Part shown: positions 23,512 to 37,072 of the stretch, one piece after another
How the letters are laid out: every line of letters starts with the position of its first letter
How positions within the stretch are numbered: position 1 is the stretch's first letter
NCBI GenBank assembly: GCA_018881555.1
Contig: JACAXG010000064.1
Span: forward strand, 434,001 to 498,000
Reading direction: 5' to 3'
DNA length: 64,000 bases
Source: Amblyornis subalaris
Taxonomy: Eukaryota; Chordata; Aves; Passeriformes; Ptilonorhynchidae
Position numbers and translations under genes: made by a program
The notes under the pieces: model-generated
The model's database searches: none
The model's input: only the letters and a program-made list of their open reading frames with translations
Told to the model about the DNA's origin: nothing

Positions 23512-26500
23512 GCAGACAAGGATGTTGGTGAGAGAACTTGACAGAGAGAGGTGGTCAGAGCAGCATCAGCAGAACCAGGGTCTTGGTACTACTGGAAGAG
23601 GAAATATTTGCAATACTGAAATTAATACAATATGGATTTACTTTCAGGCTCACAAAAAGTTAAAAATTATTTTTTCATCACCATCCTCAGTTGTAAAATA
23701 TTTAACAAATTGCACACAAACTTTGAAGCAGACATTCATTACAAGAGGCATTGACTATTACAGTAAGTAAGGAAGCTGCAGATCATGTTCCATCATGACG
23801 ACTCTTTGGGTAGGCAGTAACTATTAAACTGGGATGTGATAAGTGAGGAACAGGTGCTGNCTTACAGCAGTGTGATTTAAGCACAGGCAATAAAATATGC
23901 AGTGCCATAATCAGAATTTTGACTTGTTTTAAGTGCTTGAGGCCATGTTGATATAAATAACTGCACCAGGTTTTCCTATAGAGCAAGAGCTAAATTAAGT
24001 GGTTTACAAACAGAGGAAAAGNCTGACTTATTTGTCACGGCACTGCTTGATCTGTGACAAAAATAGAAAGGGCCAACTGCGCCACTGCTAGACATGAAGC
24101 CAACACAACAGGGCCTGAGGTACAGCTGCTGAATACAGCGAGGCAAGCAGAGTCTACCAAAACAACAGGAAACACATTTCTTTCTCAAATTCAGGCCAGC
24201 ATCTTGGCAAACCCCAACAGAAGGTTTTGTGCAGCAAGAAAGTTTGCCTCACAGAAGGCTGTAATTTTTTCCTGAAGGCTGTGGTTCTTATTCCAGCTGT
24301 AGGACAGCTGTTCCCTCCAGCTTTGCCTGTCATGCTGCCAGGATGCTGCTTGGTCACCTCATGGAGCTATGGTCCCTCCTCAAAAGGCTGGCAGGAATCA
24401 TGGTGAGCTTTTGAGGTTCAGTTGGACATGGAGATGGATTTCATTGTAGAGTACTGGGGGCACTGGCGACCCATTAATGGCTGAAAATTCCTCATTCTCC
24501 ACAGCATTTTAGTGTTGGCTTTGTTGTTGTCTTCAACACAACACCAAACAAACTGTTTGAGTTGCAAAACAAAGAGTGCCTGAAGAGGAAGGTGAGATTC
24601 TAACAAGATATAGATATCCAGCTTGGGGCTTTTCCCCTGAAATACTCTTTGCTTGTGCCCAAATACTTCCAGCTGAGTAAACCTGGGCAACACAGACAGG
24701 GAGCTTTCTAGAAAGGCAGCCACTGAGGCTCCAGTGCCACCATCCTGCCACGTCACCTCCACNTCCCTTGAAGCTCTGCCTTCCCAGCACTGGCTGTGAT
24801 CACACTGGATGTCCACGGCACACTCCAGGTGTACATAAATGAATTGCATTTTTCTGGTGTGGTTGTTAGAAGAAATTTCATATGGACATTCACATGAGAA
24901 ACCCCATCAGGCATAGAAATCTGGAGACTTTNTGAGGACAAGGCTGTACAGATATCCCACATTCACGACACTGCAGTGAAGTTCTTCCTCTTAGATTCAT
25001 TCCCATTTCCTTCCTAATTTTGTTGTCAGACCATTATTCCCAACAAACAAAATAAAGAAGGGGTAGCTTTCTTACCTGATTTATTTTTTGAGTGTTGTTT
25101 TTTGTTAACCTCCTTTGCCAAAGCTCCATTTCACAGGGACACTCTATGCCTTGTTGGAGAAATTCTTAGATAAACTAAGCAACATTTAATTGCTATTCAT
25201 AGCAGTACTGAGCATGTTTTGGGTACTGGACTGTTTACAATATAGCAGTGATGACCACTNTTACTGGTTTGCACTGCCTAATAGTTATCTTGGAGATCTA
25301 TTTAATTTCTTTTTGGTTTAGATAATGCAGACACACAATTTTAATCAGCAGCCAAAACCAGACTGCGAACACACCAAATACTGCAATTTTGTAAAACCCC
25401 AACACTTCCCATATAAATATTTATACTCAAATAAATATAACATGGGAAAAGATTCTAGGAAACCATCTCATTAGAACACTTCCAAGGCAAAATATTGCAA
25501 ATTTGTAAATTGTGGAGTAATTCTCCCAGCTACATGCCTTTCCCACACTAAAATCTTGTTTTGTCCTTTCAGGAAAGTTTACTAGAACACTTTCTCATGT
25601 CTTTAGAACATTAGATTTGAATTCAAAATACAGTGCATGAAGGTACTACTTGGCATCCATTGGTTTAGCTGGATATTTTCATAAAGTTTCAGAAAAATAT
25701 CAGATGGAAAGATGCAACTTTACTTGGAAAAAAAAAAGAAACAAAAATGTTTTCTGCTAGACCTTTCTATATTGTGTGGGATAATCTCAGCAAAATGAAG
25801 CCATGCACCCAGCACCATGACAAATTTACAGCCAGCAAAGGTGTAATTTTGGTAATTTTGCTCCCATTTCACTAATACAGTGCAAATCCAGGAACANGAA
25901 TCTCTTGAGGAAAACATATATCACAGCAATATCCTGTACAACACTGTAATTACACAACCTCACACCAAGCCACTGAGCTAAAAGCCAAAACAAAGCAGCT
26001 TCAGGTGTTCCTGGCCAGGAATTCAGTGAGAATAAAGCACACTTAGTCAGAAGCAGAGAGGTTGTCTATGAGCAGAGGAAATTAATCACTCAAGCTGAAA
26101 CTGGGACAGCATTTTGGATGAAACATTTTTTCAAAGAAGGGATCTTTTGCAAACAAGGGTGAGATGAAGCCCAAATTTTTAGTTTTATGCCAACCTGGAA
26201 ACAATACTATTCAGATTTCCACTGGCACATTGGAACTTATCCTATCATTTGGTTCTTACCAGGTTGAAATAAAGTGTAATTTTGAATATTACTAACAGTA
26301 TTTCCTAATTAATTGAATTATCTATAGAGGACTAGCCTCCAAATTCTGACATTGCTAATTTTTCGAGTTCCTTGTATTTACATACCTCACAGGGAATATC
26401 CATGATCCCTTAGGAATGAAGACTCAGCTTAGGAGAGGCAGTAATTAACATGAATGTCATGACGAAATCAATCATCGCTATTAAAACAAGCAGAGGGCTT

Positions 26501-29500
26501 TTCCTCCATCTCCAAACAAGACAGTGAGGTATGAACTTGAAGTCAAGTGAATGCAGTTAACCAGAAAAGTGTAACAAAAATAGGTACATTAACATTTAAA
26601 TAAAAGCCCTGTCATGTGAACAGCCCTGTTCAGAGCAGATGTATTTAGTACAAATATCTGCTCTGTTCCTGTGGGTTTTATACAGCCTCATTCTTGGTAA
26701 CAGATTGATCATTACTGGTGTCCCAAAATCAAATTCTTAACCCTCGCTGGTTTTGTTTTTTGTGTTAGAAATACAATCAGTACAGAGAACACCAGGAGCA
26801 CTTACGGTGCACTCGGCGCTACGTGCTGCTTCACAAAACCCAGCAAATGTCTCGGATTCCTTGTGGCCTCATTTTACCTCTGCTGTAGAGGGTCTGGCCA
26901 ATTTTAAAATTCCCTATGACTTTTGTCAGAGGCATAATTTTATTTCCAGAACTCGTAGTAGAAGTGATGATGGGCCTGCAGAGCTGAAACGAGCTGAAAC
27001 TAGCTCCATGTTTGCATCTCACTTTGAATTTCAGACACTAGCGTGCTGTGCAAGAAAACATTTCAGATTTGATCTGAAAATCAACAAAACACAACGAACT
27101 GGGGGCCTCCAGGGTCTTTTTATTGCCTTTTTAAAAGCAGTTGCATTTTGCCTCTCATTTTGCCCCCTGAGAATGTTTATATCTGTGTGAGATACTTTGG
27201 GAAAAGGGTAATTTAGGGCATCTTGCAGACTCAAATGCCAGTGTCAAACTATTACTATTTTCACTCATGACACGAGATGTGAAATTATTAAAGCTCTATT
27301 TTCAACAGCAACTAGACACCCAGGGAGAAATTCCAATGCCTAAACATAGAGATCTAATGTCATTTTTTACCCCTAAGATATGAAATAAGACAATTATTCC
27401 CAACTGTCAGTTTACCCACAATGTGGGAGAGTCCTGTTTTCTTTGGAAGCAGCTAAATATCAGATGAGGCATCTTAAAGCCTCTCAAACGACAACACACA
27501 TTTATGATTAGACAACCGAGTGTTTCCTCTAAAGTATGTAAAGAAAGAAAGCCTAGAAAGTGGTTGAACTTAGCCTGAACCAGCCACTCAGATGAAGTAA
27601 TTCAGCCTCTACTGACTGCATCTCTTTTAAAAGTAATGGAAGCTTGAACACTTGGGTGCCTTAACAACAGAATGGAGGTGCCTGGACGTGGGAATCCATC
27701 CCATTCCCAAACTGAAAAACATCTCACCTATTCTAGGTACATACATTGTTTATTTCTACATATGGGCTGCCTGTCTACGAAAGGGGAAAATAAAAAAATA
27801 GGCACCTTTGGAAGGAGATTCCACTGACCCATTTCTCTATATCCATTTTACACCGAAGTGAGTCACACTCTTTGCCTCCACAGATTAGCAGGAGAACCTC
27901 AGTGCTTATGTCTGATGTTGCTTCTTAAAGACAGATGAGAAATCCCACTTCTGGAGAATGGGTGTTGATGGAGAGGTAGATACCTGCCTCTCAGAAATAC
28001 CACTGGACATCCACACACATCTGCAGACACTTAAGATGCATTTGAAACTCTACATTTTTAACTCCTGGATTTCACTGCTCTCCAAAACACAAAACAATCC
28101 TCTGAAAGGAACTGGAATTTCAAGTTATACACTTATCAGACAAAAAACCACTGCTAGGCATATAAATGCAACTTTGACCCACACACTTTATACCTCAAAC
28201 AGAAAAATAAATAAAAATATTTAAAAATGGATCCAAAACTTTGATGTAGGGACTTCATGTATGAACATCACACTAATCACTCTTAGTAGTTTTAAATGGA
28301 ACTTTTATCATATTTATATTTTCCTAATTTCCAAGGACTGAATGGAAAAGAAAGGTAAAATTAAATAATCTGGTGCAACAGGAATTATACTATGAAAATA
28401 AGTCTTGCCCACTCACAGGTAGAAATTCCATTCACCTAAATCTCAACTGCATTTTATTGCTTATAATTTTCCAATGCCACATAGTCTGTTTCAAACCAAT
28501 TTCCAGTTTTGATGCTATAAAATAGCTGCTTTCTTCAGTTGATAGAAAGAAATCAGATATATGTATACTGCACAGCACTTTGGTGCTCCTCTGGGTTAAA
28601 GAAATATGAATTATTGTTGGAACAGAGAAGCAAAGCAGCAAGTCACATCTTCCCCAGGAGTGACGGTCTGTCATTCTGGGCAAGAAAATATAGAGGCTTA
28701 TTTTCTCCTACTCATGTTATCATCATCAACATCAGTTTTCAGTGCCTCACAAGATGCCTTTTTTGTAAAAAAAAAAAAAAGATTAAAATCTGAAAAAATA
28801 GTGTGATATCAAGGGGAAAGTCTCAACACTTCTTTGGAGTTTTAATCACAATCGTGAACTTGATGTATTGCAGAAACATTCATTCTGGATTTCTGATTTC
28901 ATCCTCCTATTAGCAGCCAGACACCCATGAAATGTAATCCTCACACAGCGCTGAAAATGAGGAAAACAGANGGAACACACAACTATGGCAGGCACATGAT
29001 TCCACTGGGCCATAAATACCAGGTTGTGAAATATTCTGTTCCTCTGCATTTGAACAAACATCACCATGAAGCAGATGAAGACAGGAGACCCAAGTATTTA
29101 CACTTCTGCCATGAGGAAAACTCAGTCGTGTTTCCACCCTGACAGCAGAGACAGCCAATGGCAGAGCAATTCCTGAGTGTGTGCTCCACGCTTTGCAGCA
29201 GCTGAGCAGCACAGGCTGCTAGGTAAGAACATAAAATCTGGGCCAGGGTTGACATTTCACCCGGTCTGGAATTTTCCTCTGATCCTGGAAAGGAGAGTCA
29301 GTGCTGACTGGAGCAGAGTCCTGTTTGCAGGACTCAAATCCCTCAGGCTGAACAGCTTTAGGCTGCTCCAGCACNCTTTACTTCATATTTATATGCAGGA
29401 ATGGGCCATCTGTGTGTCTTCTGAGATAAAATTTTGGCAGCAAAGACAACATCACACACTGAGTAATAGCCCAGTGATTCCTGGAATATACTGACTGCAG

Positions 29501-32500
29501 TGGAAGCAAGGATGTTGGGTAAAATTCTGGTTATACTGGTGTCAACAGAACAGTTTTGTGAATGCTAACCAACTGTTTGGGGATATCAGAAAAATGAGAA
29601 AATAGAAACCACTGTATCTGTCTTCTTATTCAAAGTTGCATCTGAGGTCACTGTTAAGACTTTATCAACACTATGTACACTAGAGAGAGCAGAATACTAT
29701 TNCTATTTTCATCATCTAGATTCTCACACAAATTTGCTGTTGAACATCTGAAACATCAAGCAAACTTTGATGCTACACCTGTAAAATTTAAAAGCAGCCT
29801 CAGTATTGCAGAGATAAAAGTTTTGCAGGCTAAATAACACATTTAACATTGTGCACCCTTGGCACAACGTAAACTTTCACATTTACCCCTCTTTCCAGTC
29901 TTCTCTCCTTTACATAGAACCACTTGCAATAATTAGTGCGGTAATTGCAATTTATTTTTTTGTTTGTTTTCCAGGGTAGAAAGTTTGCTTCTATTTGCAT
30001 GGTCAAAGTAAGGATATTCTAAAGATATAAGATATGATTTTACTGAAACCTATTCATTGCACATAATCTTATTTCATGCCCATGCTAAACCAGAAAAAAA
30101 AAAGTCTGTGACTGTAGAAGTAAAAAATAACTTCAATTCTGCATCTCACTTATAAAATACTACAAATTTGGCCATCAATATAACTTTCTCCAGAAGAGGT
30201 TCCCCCTCTCACCCAAAGCAGCAAAATGGCTATTTTCACTTTTTTTTTTGCATATGACTACCTGTCACCATGAAGATCAGGAGATACAAATGACTCTGTA
30301 AAATTACAAAAAGCGCTCTCACGAATCTGTCAAGCTGAATGGGTTTGTGGGCTGATACCGTACAAAGAACATTAATTATCAAACAGCATGGAACCTGAAC
30401 AACATGGTATCTGGAATATTTCTCATCAGTCAGNTGTTCAGCCAGTGAATATTGGTGCAGTTTGACTGAGATCAAGGGGGTTTGTGCCTACTTATTCCAC
30501 TGGAGTATGTTTCCCACTGTATGTTTAAAATATCTTGTCCTTTTCTGTTCTTGTATAATAAGACATTACTTCTGCAGCCAAGGCTTCTGAAAAACATGAT
30601 TTCTGTGTCAGAGGGATAAAAATACCCCTGACACATGCGGATTTCGTTTAGAAAAGCATCAGAAGATTCACAGTTTGAGCTGGAATTTATTATTGATCCT
30701 TTCAGCTCAATGCCAATTTGAAATTGTGCTCTGAAACAATACACTTTCTGTAGTCAAATCCTTACAGCAATATTAAGAAAAAGATTTTTTAAAAATTTTA
30801 AAATTAAGCAATGATTTTAAAAGTATGTTATGAATCCATCATTAGACAAATAGAAGGAAAAAATTGTCAGGACTTTGTTTTGGATAAGAATTGCAAAGCT
30901 TGCATTTTCCTCTTTTTGGTTTGTATTTATCTGACAAAATTTTAATTTGTGTCTTGAGAGTACCAGGCTGAGACTGGAGACCAAATGTACTAAGGCCTAT
31001 AGAGACAGAGTAACAATTTGTAATTAACCCTTGGAACTTGAAAAAACACTGTTTTAAATCTGAAGTGACCCATTGTGAAGAAAAATCAACACGATTCAAC
31101 TTGTCTTCCATTCAGATTGATGTGCCCACAGAAACTTCTGCACAAAAACTAAACCTCAGTTTGTTTCTTATGGATTTTTAAACTTTTTTGGCATAACAAA
31201 ATGCTCAACTTTCTCAAATATTTGAAATCCAGAAGCCCAAAATTGCTTGGGTATTTATAGCCCTACTATGCTAAAATTAAGGTCAGGAACCAGTCTACTT
31301 GCTTCCTTCCACTCCACACAGTGCCTTACCTGAGTTTTTACCATCAGAGCTCTCTTGCTATCTCAAATTCTGGATAAGGTCCCACTGACATAATTTTGGC
31401 TGGGCTGAGCACCTGTGTTGCCATTTCCCAATGGAATGGGACAGGGCAACTTCAAAACATGCAGCCTTTGGATGATGTCCCTTGAGTGTCCCAGCCTAAA
31501 AAGCATCTTCTGGACATACTTAAAGCATATAGAAAAGAGCAAACTGCACCCCAAAGACAACGTCTAGGAGTGCTTTCACCCCAAAACCAAAATGTTGGTT
31601 GCAAAGGCCAGAAAGGGAGAGGGTTTGGGGACTGAAGGAAACACCCTAAGGATCAGAGTGGAGATATGAGGCTTAAAGACAGTCAACACTAATTTACTAC
31701 TATATGTGCCCACTTTATGCCTTGCCTGGCAACTCCTAAATTCAAATTCATTCTTTTGGCTTTGACAATTTAGCAGTCCTTGTCTGTCACACTCAGCCCT
31801 CAAACAGAAGTTTGCCTGCTGGAGCATAGGCTGCAGAAGATATGTGTGCTGTGAGTTCCCAACACCCTTCTTCAGCAAAAAATCACTTTCATCAATATGT
31901 CATCTAATAAACAGAACTCTGAAGTGAACCACAGACACCTCCCACCCTTATTCTCCTCGGCTGGTGGGGCAAAAACTTCCCACAGAGGGACAGAGGATAT
32001 ATGAGCATGACTGAAGGTGTCTTTAACCCTCAGACATCTCACTACAGCCATTCATCTGTCAGGGACTTCATCATCTGAAACTCCACCACTTCAGAAGCCA
32101 ATCAAAATTCTTACNGGCACCCTTTATTTCTAAACTTTCTAAAATTCGGGTGTTTTGAAAGAAAAACCATAAATGTGGAGAGAGCAGGACTTTCCTGAGG
32201 AGTATAATTTTTGGCAGCAGGCACAGTTAGCAAGCTGCAGCTGCAAGTTCCACTCTTTGTACACCTCATTTGCGACACAGCCTTTCTCTGGAATAATCCT
32301 TTCAGTGATGTTACAGCTTTTAGGGTTGTAATTCTACAGAACCAGCATATCACAGGCTCCCTCTGAAATCACCAGCCATTTCGGAGGTATAAAAGAACAC
32401 ATTGGATTTCAGTGGGGATTCAGTGTGCTAGAAGGCTTGTGAGGAAGCCTGCTTTTTAACGAGTATGTTTTCAAAGAGTCTGATTTTACAAGGCTAGTTT

Positions 32501-32744
32501 GTGAACTGCTNGCTAAGCAGCCAGGTGGTGCAGCTGATTCCAGATATAGCAGGTCTTAAAAATTACAACAGCACTGTATAAAAATAAGATGGGAAGAGTA
32601 TAAACTCTGAAGAGGAGNAAAATTAGTTTCCAAGATTGAGATAATTTTGAAGGATGGCTAAAAGGACTCTGGAATCTGTCAGTAGCAACCACCCATGTGT
32701 GGCCTCTTCAGAGAAAATTTATCAATGTTCATGCACAAAGACTC
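23512..32744. other. Long repeat-poor interval, no gene recognised
   Basis: About 9.2 kb, the longest stretch with no recognised mobile element. The longest frames are 24418-24849 (minus, 143 codons, one N) and 26753-27190 (plus, 145 codons, no N). Neither resembles a known protein and neither has clear splice signals that would make it a convincing exon. The part around 26.7-27.5 kb is free of repeats and N and is a candidate conserved non-coding element. A poly-A run lies near 28768-28781. Confidence 0.5.
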
Positions 32745-33186
32745 TCATAGAACCACAGAATTCTAGAAATATGCTGAGTTGGAAGGGACCCACAAGGATC
32801 ATAGAGTCCAACTCCCAGCCCCGCACAGGACATCCCAAAAATCCCACCATGTGCCTGAGAGTGTTGTCCAAATGCTTCTTGAGCTCTTTCAGGCTTGGTG
32901 CTGTAACCACTTCCCTGGAGATCCTGTTCCAGTGCCCAACCACCCTCTGGGTGAAGAACCTTTTCCTAAATCCAACCTAAATCTGCCCTGACCCAACTTC
33001 AGGCCATTCCCTTGGCTCTTGTCACTGTTCACCAGAGAGAAGAGATCAGTCCCTGCCCCTCCTCTTCCCCTCATGAGGAAGCTGTAGCCTGCAATGAGTC
33101 TCTCCTCAGTCTCCTCCAGGCTGAACAAGCCAAGTGACCTCAGCCACTTCTCACGTGGCTTTTCCTCTAAGCTCTTCNCCTCTGGT
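32745..33186 (-). mobile_element. CR1 LINE fragment
   Basis: Begins with the inverted 3' end ('tcatagaaccacagaattct'). The wording 'gggacccacaaggatcatag' groups it with the copy at 47548-47880. On the minus strand a frame carries HWNRISREVVTAPSLKELKKH (32722-32943). A shifted frame carries LRSLGLFSLEETEERLIAGY and NGLKLGQGRFRLDL (32889-33200). The frames overlap near 32890-32940, so the coding sequence is frameshifted. It is 5'-truncated where similarity ends near 33186. Confidence 0.92.
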
Positions 33187-33559
33187 ACAAGACACTGCAT
33201 TTCATTGCTGTTCCTAGCAGCAGAGAAAATACACCAGTGCCAAAACGTAGTGATTCTACAAACCCCTTCACGTGGGAACTTAAGCAGTTCATCTCCACTT
33301 CATCTCCGTGTTCCCCTGGGAAGTAAACTTCCATTATTATCCTTATTCTATAACTACACATAGACCATGAAATGTTTGCTAAGNCCAGATCAGGAGAAAA
33401 GTGCAGAAAGGAGATTGCCATAAACATGTTTGTAAATGATCAAACTAAAGGTCCCTCTAGGTCTGTAACATATTTTTAGAGAAAAAAGAAGTCAGAAAAA
33501 GATCCTTCCAGTCCTCTGCAGCAACGCCCTGGCTCCCAGGCAGTTCTTCCCCAGGCTGA
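33187..33559. other. Spacer between two CR1 copies
   Basis: No gene is recognised. About 370 bases of non-repeat sequence separate two minus-strand CR1 copies of different groups. Confidence 0.5.
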
Positions 33560-33795
33560 ATCATAGAATCATGGAATGGTTTGGGCTGAAAGAGACCTTA
33601 AAGATTATCTTGTTCCAACCCCCCTGCCGACACCTTCGACTACATCAGGTTGCTCAAAGCCTCACCCACCCTGGCCTTGAAGACTTCCAGGGATGGGGCA
33701 GCCACAACTTCTTTGGGCAACCTGTTCCAGTGCCTCACCACCCTCATATTAAGGAATTTCTTCCTAATATTCNACCTAAATCTCCCCTCCTACTA
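33560..33795 (-). mobile_element. CR1 LINE 3' end
   Basis: Starts 'tcatagaatcatggaatggt' and continues 'ttgggctgaaagagacctta'. It then has the inverted reverse transcriptase end 'ggccttgaagacttccaggg' and 'aaggaatttcttcctaatat'. It belongs to the 'cccccctgcc' group. Similarity ends near 33795 inside the coding part. Confidence 0.92.
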
Positions 33796-35744
33796 TTTCC
33801 CACCTCTGATTTGCCTTTTGGTTTGCTCAGTAGCGAGTTGCTGCATGAATTTTTCACTGTCTTTCCCATATGTCTTTGTGCTCCAAGCAACTACTTTAGA
33901 GCATTAGTTTTGTTAACTGCTGAGGATTTTGAGGAATTTTTTTTTTCCTTGAGCATTTTTCCTCATCAACTGACACAAAAATTCTGCTTGTACAGGAAAG
34001 TTCATCTGAGCTTGACTTGACTTTTACTGAAATCAAGGACAGGTTGAACATTAAACACAGNTTGTGTTTTGACAGGGAGCATGTCAAACCAGGTGTCAGC
34101 AGAAGGGAAAATCCTCTCTTATTCCATAAGGAAGATATGATAGAGAAGTCAATATACAGCTGGGAAGTACATACCAGGCAGAGGATGATACTACAGTGAT
34201 AACAACAACAATAACAAAGTACAATAATCTTTTAGAATCTAAAGGTAAGTCCCTTTCTAAGAGCCATTTAGTGGATTATCCTAAAATCCTCACTATCAGC
34301 ATGTAGGTCAGTTAATCCAGAGTTGGGGAAAGTCCTCAGGCACAAAAGGAAAAATAAGAAGTATCAAAATAAAGAGAAAGAAGAAAAAGAGTAACAGAGA
34401 GCTGTAGAGGCATGGCACATTAGCACACACGGGGATATGCATCACCTCTCCGCTCACAGAGCAAAACAGCTTCACCTCTGATCTTGCTTTAACCACCAAA
34501 AGCAAATCTGATCTCAGAAGCATTCTGCTGTAGGAGTATGAAGATGATAATTGAAAGTTTATTACTTAATGCTTGGCAAAGCTATTTCCCATGGCAATTT
34601 GGTAAATACCTTGACTTTTCTGCCCATCATAACCNCAGACATTTATTGCCTCATTTGCCNTAACAAACGCTCAGTTATCTCCCGACTACCCAGCTTACAC
34701 TCAACAGACCATGCAGAGGGAATGCTGCCACCACAGAAAAAAGCCCGGATGAGACAGGAATTTCAGGTGGTGGGAGAGACATCAGCTTTCCAGAGAACCC
34801 CAACCCATCTTACACTAGAAAAGCTGCTGAGCTGAAGCAGCAATCCTGCTTAAGCAGGCTGGGGGAAGCAGAGGGTCCTTTCTGCTGATGGAGTCTCTCC
34901 TCACTCTTTCCCAGTTACAAGGAGAGCAGAGACCCAGATCTCCACACTGCTCCATAGGGCAGCCAGAAGAAATCATCACNAGTCACGTCACTGGGACTGT
35001 TGAGATTAAGAATTTATTGCTTTATCTGCTGCAAACCAGTCCTTACTTAGGCAAGGCCATCTCAGACAGCAGGGCTTTGCAATCACAAANTAATTAGGGT
35101 GGGGGAATGCAGTCTCAGAGTGCATAGCATGCCCCCACAGCAGTGGGATTTTCGTGTCCGAAAGGATAAACAGAATGTGGGCTGACACTGCCACCAGTCT
35201 GAGTTCTCTCTGCTCTGATGAATTAATGAATTAATTGCTTGGAGGCAGAGGCCTGTGGAGGAAGACAGGGTTCTCCTCTCTGTGGGGCACTGAGGCCAGC
35301 ATGGTCCCAGCCAGCAATGGAAAATACGTATTTTGGAGCTGAGGGCATCTTGGAGAAGAGATAGAAAGATATCCTGATTCATACTTGAGAATTATGGGGA
35401 AAATATTGTCATTAGAGGAGAGATCCAGCTTCAGGGAGGTTGTGTACCTCACTCATTACAAGTCACTCCAGTCACCAGGTATTTGTGATCACCAGGTATA
35501 TCTGCATAACCTTCCTTTCTTGCAGTGTCTGCATGTGCAGGTGGTGATTGTGAGGCAAATCTGTCCCAAGTCACCTCTCAGTGACNCTAAGGAACACCCA
35601 CGACACCCATATGGGTAGCACCCACAGCACTTGCATCNTCTACATCTGGAGAGGTTTTATCTTTTATACAAGGAAGAGAAATGGAACAAATTCCCAAGCT
35701 GATAAAAAGAGAAATGGAATTTTCCAACAGAAAACCGAGAATAC
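33796..35744. other. Unique DNA, no gene recognised
   Basis: Short frames only. The part 34680-34960 is richer in G and C than its surroundings, but I see no product, repeat or promoter signature in it. Confidence 0.5.
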
Positions 35745-36030
35745 TCATAGGATCATGGAATCACCAAGGTTTGAAAAGACCTCCNAGGTCATCAAGTCCA
35801 ACCTCCCACCAAATAGCACCATGCCCACTAAACCATGTCACAAAGTGTCAGATCTACTCATTTTTTGAGCACTTCCTGAGATGGTGACTCCACCACTTCC
35901 CTGGGGATCCTGTTCNAATGTTTAACAGCTCTTTCAGTGAAGAAATTTTTCCTAATATCCAACCTGAACCTCCCCTGGTGCAATGTGAGATCATGTCGCT
36001 TTGTCCTATCACTAGTTGCCTGGGAGAAGA
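35745..36030 (-). mobile_element. CR1 LINE fragment
   Basis: Starts 'tcataggatcatggaatcac' with 'ggtcatcaagtccaacctcc', the same group as 12019-12555 and 56763-57367. The complement of the reverse transcriptase end (the ITGSPGKWWSHHLRKC frame on the minus strand) is frameshifted relative to the intact copy. It ends near 36030 after 'actagttgcctgggagaaga'. Confidence 0.9.
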
Positions 36031-36897
36031 GGAAAAAAAATCACGGAAGATGATTNCAGCAGAAGACATCAGGCCTGTTGTTTTCAGTGTCTACCTTGGT
36101 GCTTGGGTACTTCCAGCACCTGAGGAAAGATCCAAGGACCTCAAAGAAATCAATGGATTACGATTTCCTATGGAGCCACTGTAAGAAGTTTATTCTTTGG
36201 TCTGCATTTCTCTGATATTATTCTAATTAGCCTCATTATGATGGGGGTGCCTAGAGGCTCAATTATTTCAGTTCACCAGGGATGCCTGCCATATTAATTT
36301 TTAAACAATACATTTTAAATATTTACTGAAGTTAAGAACCTGCAATAAGATGCCAAAGCCATTCTTAACAAGAAGAAGAATTCAACTGTTTTCTAAAAAG
36401 TTCTGTTTGTTTTATCATTCAGCCAAAGTTCAAAATTTAGGGGGAAATATTAACCTTTGTAATAATTCTCCAACCTGCAAGAATTTGTGATGTGGGGTTT
36501 TTTCCATTTATTTTATCTGTACATTTCACCTGGAGACATTTCTGGTGAGAGAATTCATTCTTTTAGTGATAAATTCCACCCCCTGGATTAAGAGAAAGGA
36601 GAGGATAAAGTCAAAAAAGGAGAAAATGGTGAAAATGTAATTAATTTCCGAATAGTTTACTCTTTTCTTGAAATTCCAGATCTCAGATGCAACTGGATAT
36701 AGAAATATTCATCTTCTGGTACATAAAGGCGTACATAAAGGGGAACATAAAAAAACAGGGGGAAAAAGCAGATTACTAAGTTTTAAAGGAAAATTATCTA
36801 AAACCCAAAATTATTTAATTTTGAATTTCAAAACCAAGCTGANCAGTAACAGAAATGTTTATATATGCCATTGTATATACTTTGATCACACATTTGA
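36031..36897. other. Unique AT-rich DNA with a 12-bp triplication
   Basis: No gene is recognised. Three tandem 12-bp units beginning acataaa lie at 36721-36756; the third is diverged. Confidence 0.55.
36721..36756. repeat. Three tandem 12-bp units
   Basis: acataaaggcgt, acataaagggga and acataaaaaaac follow one another. This is a small local duplication of no evident function. Confidence 0.7.
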
Positions 36898-37072
36898 GTN
36901 GGCATCCAGAGAGGATGTGAGATCTCCATCCATGGACTTACTTGAAGCTCACCTGGAAATGTCCCTGAGCAATTGGACCTAAATTGACCCAAAGCAATTG
37001 GCTTTGCTCTAAGCAGGAGGTTTGTATGGGCAACTTATAGAAGTCAACTTAAATCAGTCTATGATTCTATGT
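36898..37072 (+). mobile_element. CR1 LINE 3' end, diverged
   Basis: 'gtnggcatccagagaggatg', 'tgagatctccatccatggac', 'ttgctctaagcaggaggttt' and the terminal 'tctatgattctatgtct' show a CR1 end. Two or more internal differences make it older-looking than the others. It is the only plus-strand member of the 32.7-37.1 kb cluster. Confidence 0.8.

Noticed and set aside
29260..29375. Possible CR1 piece ('ccctcaggctgaacagcttt')
   Set aside because: Only a short phrase resembles CR1 and the flanking order does not match.
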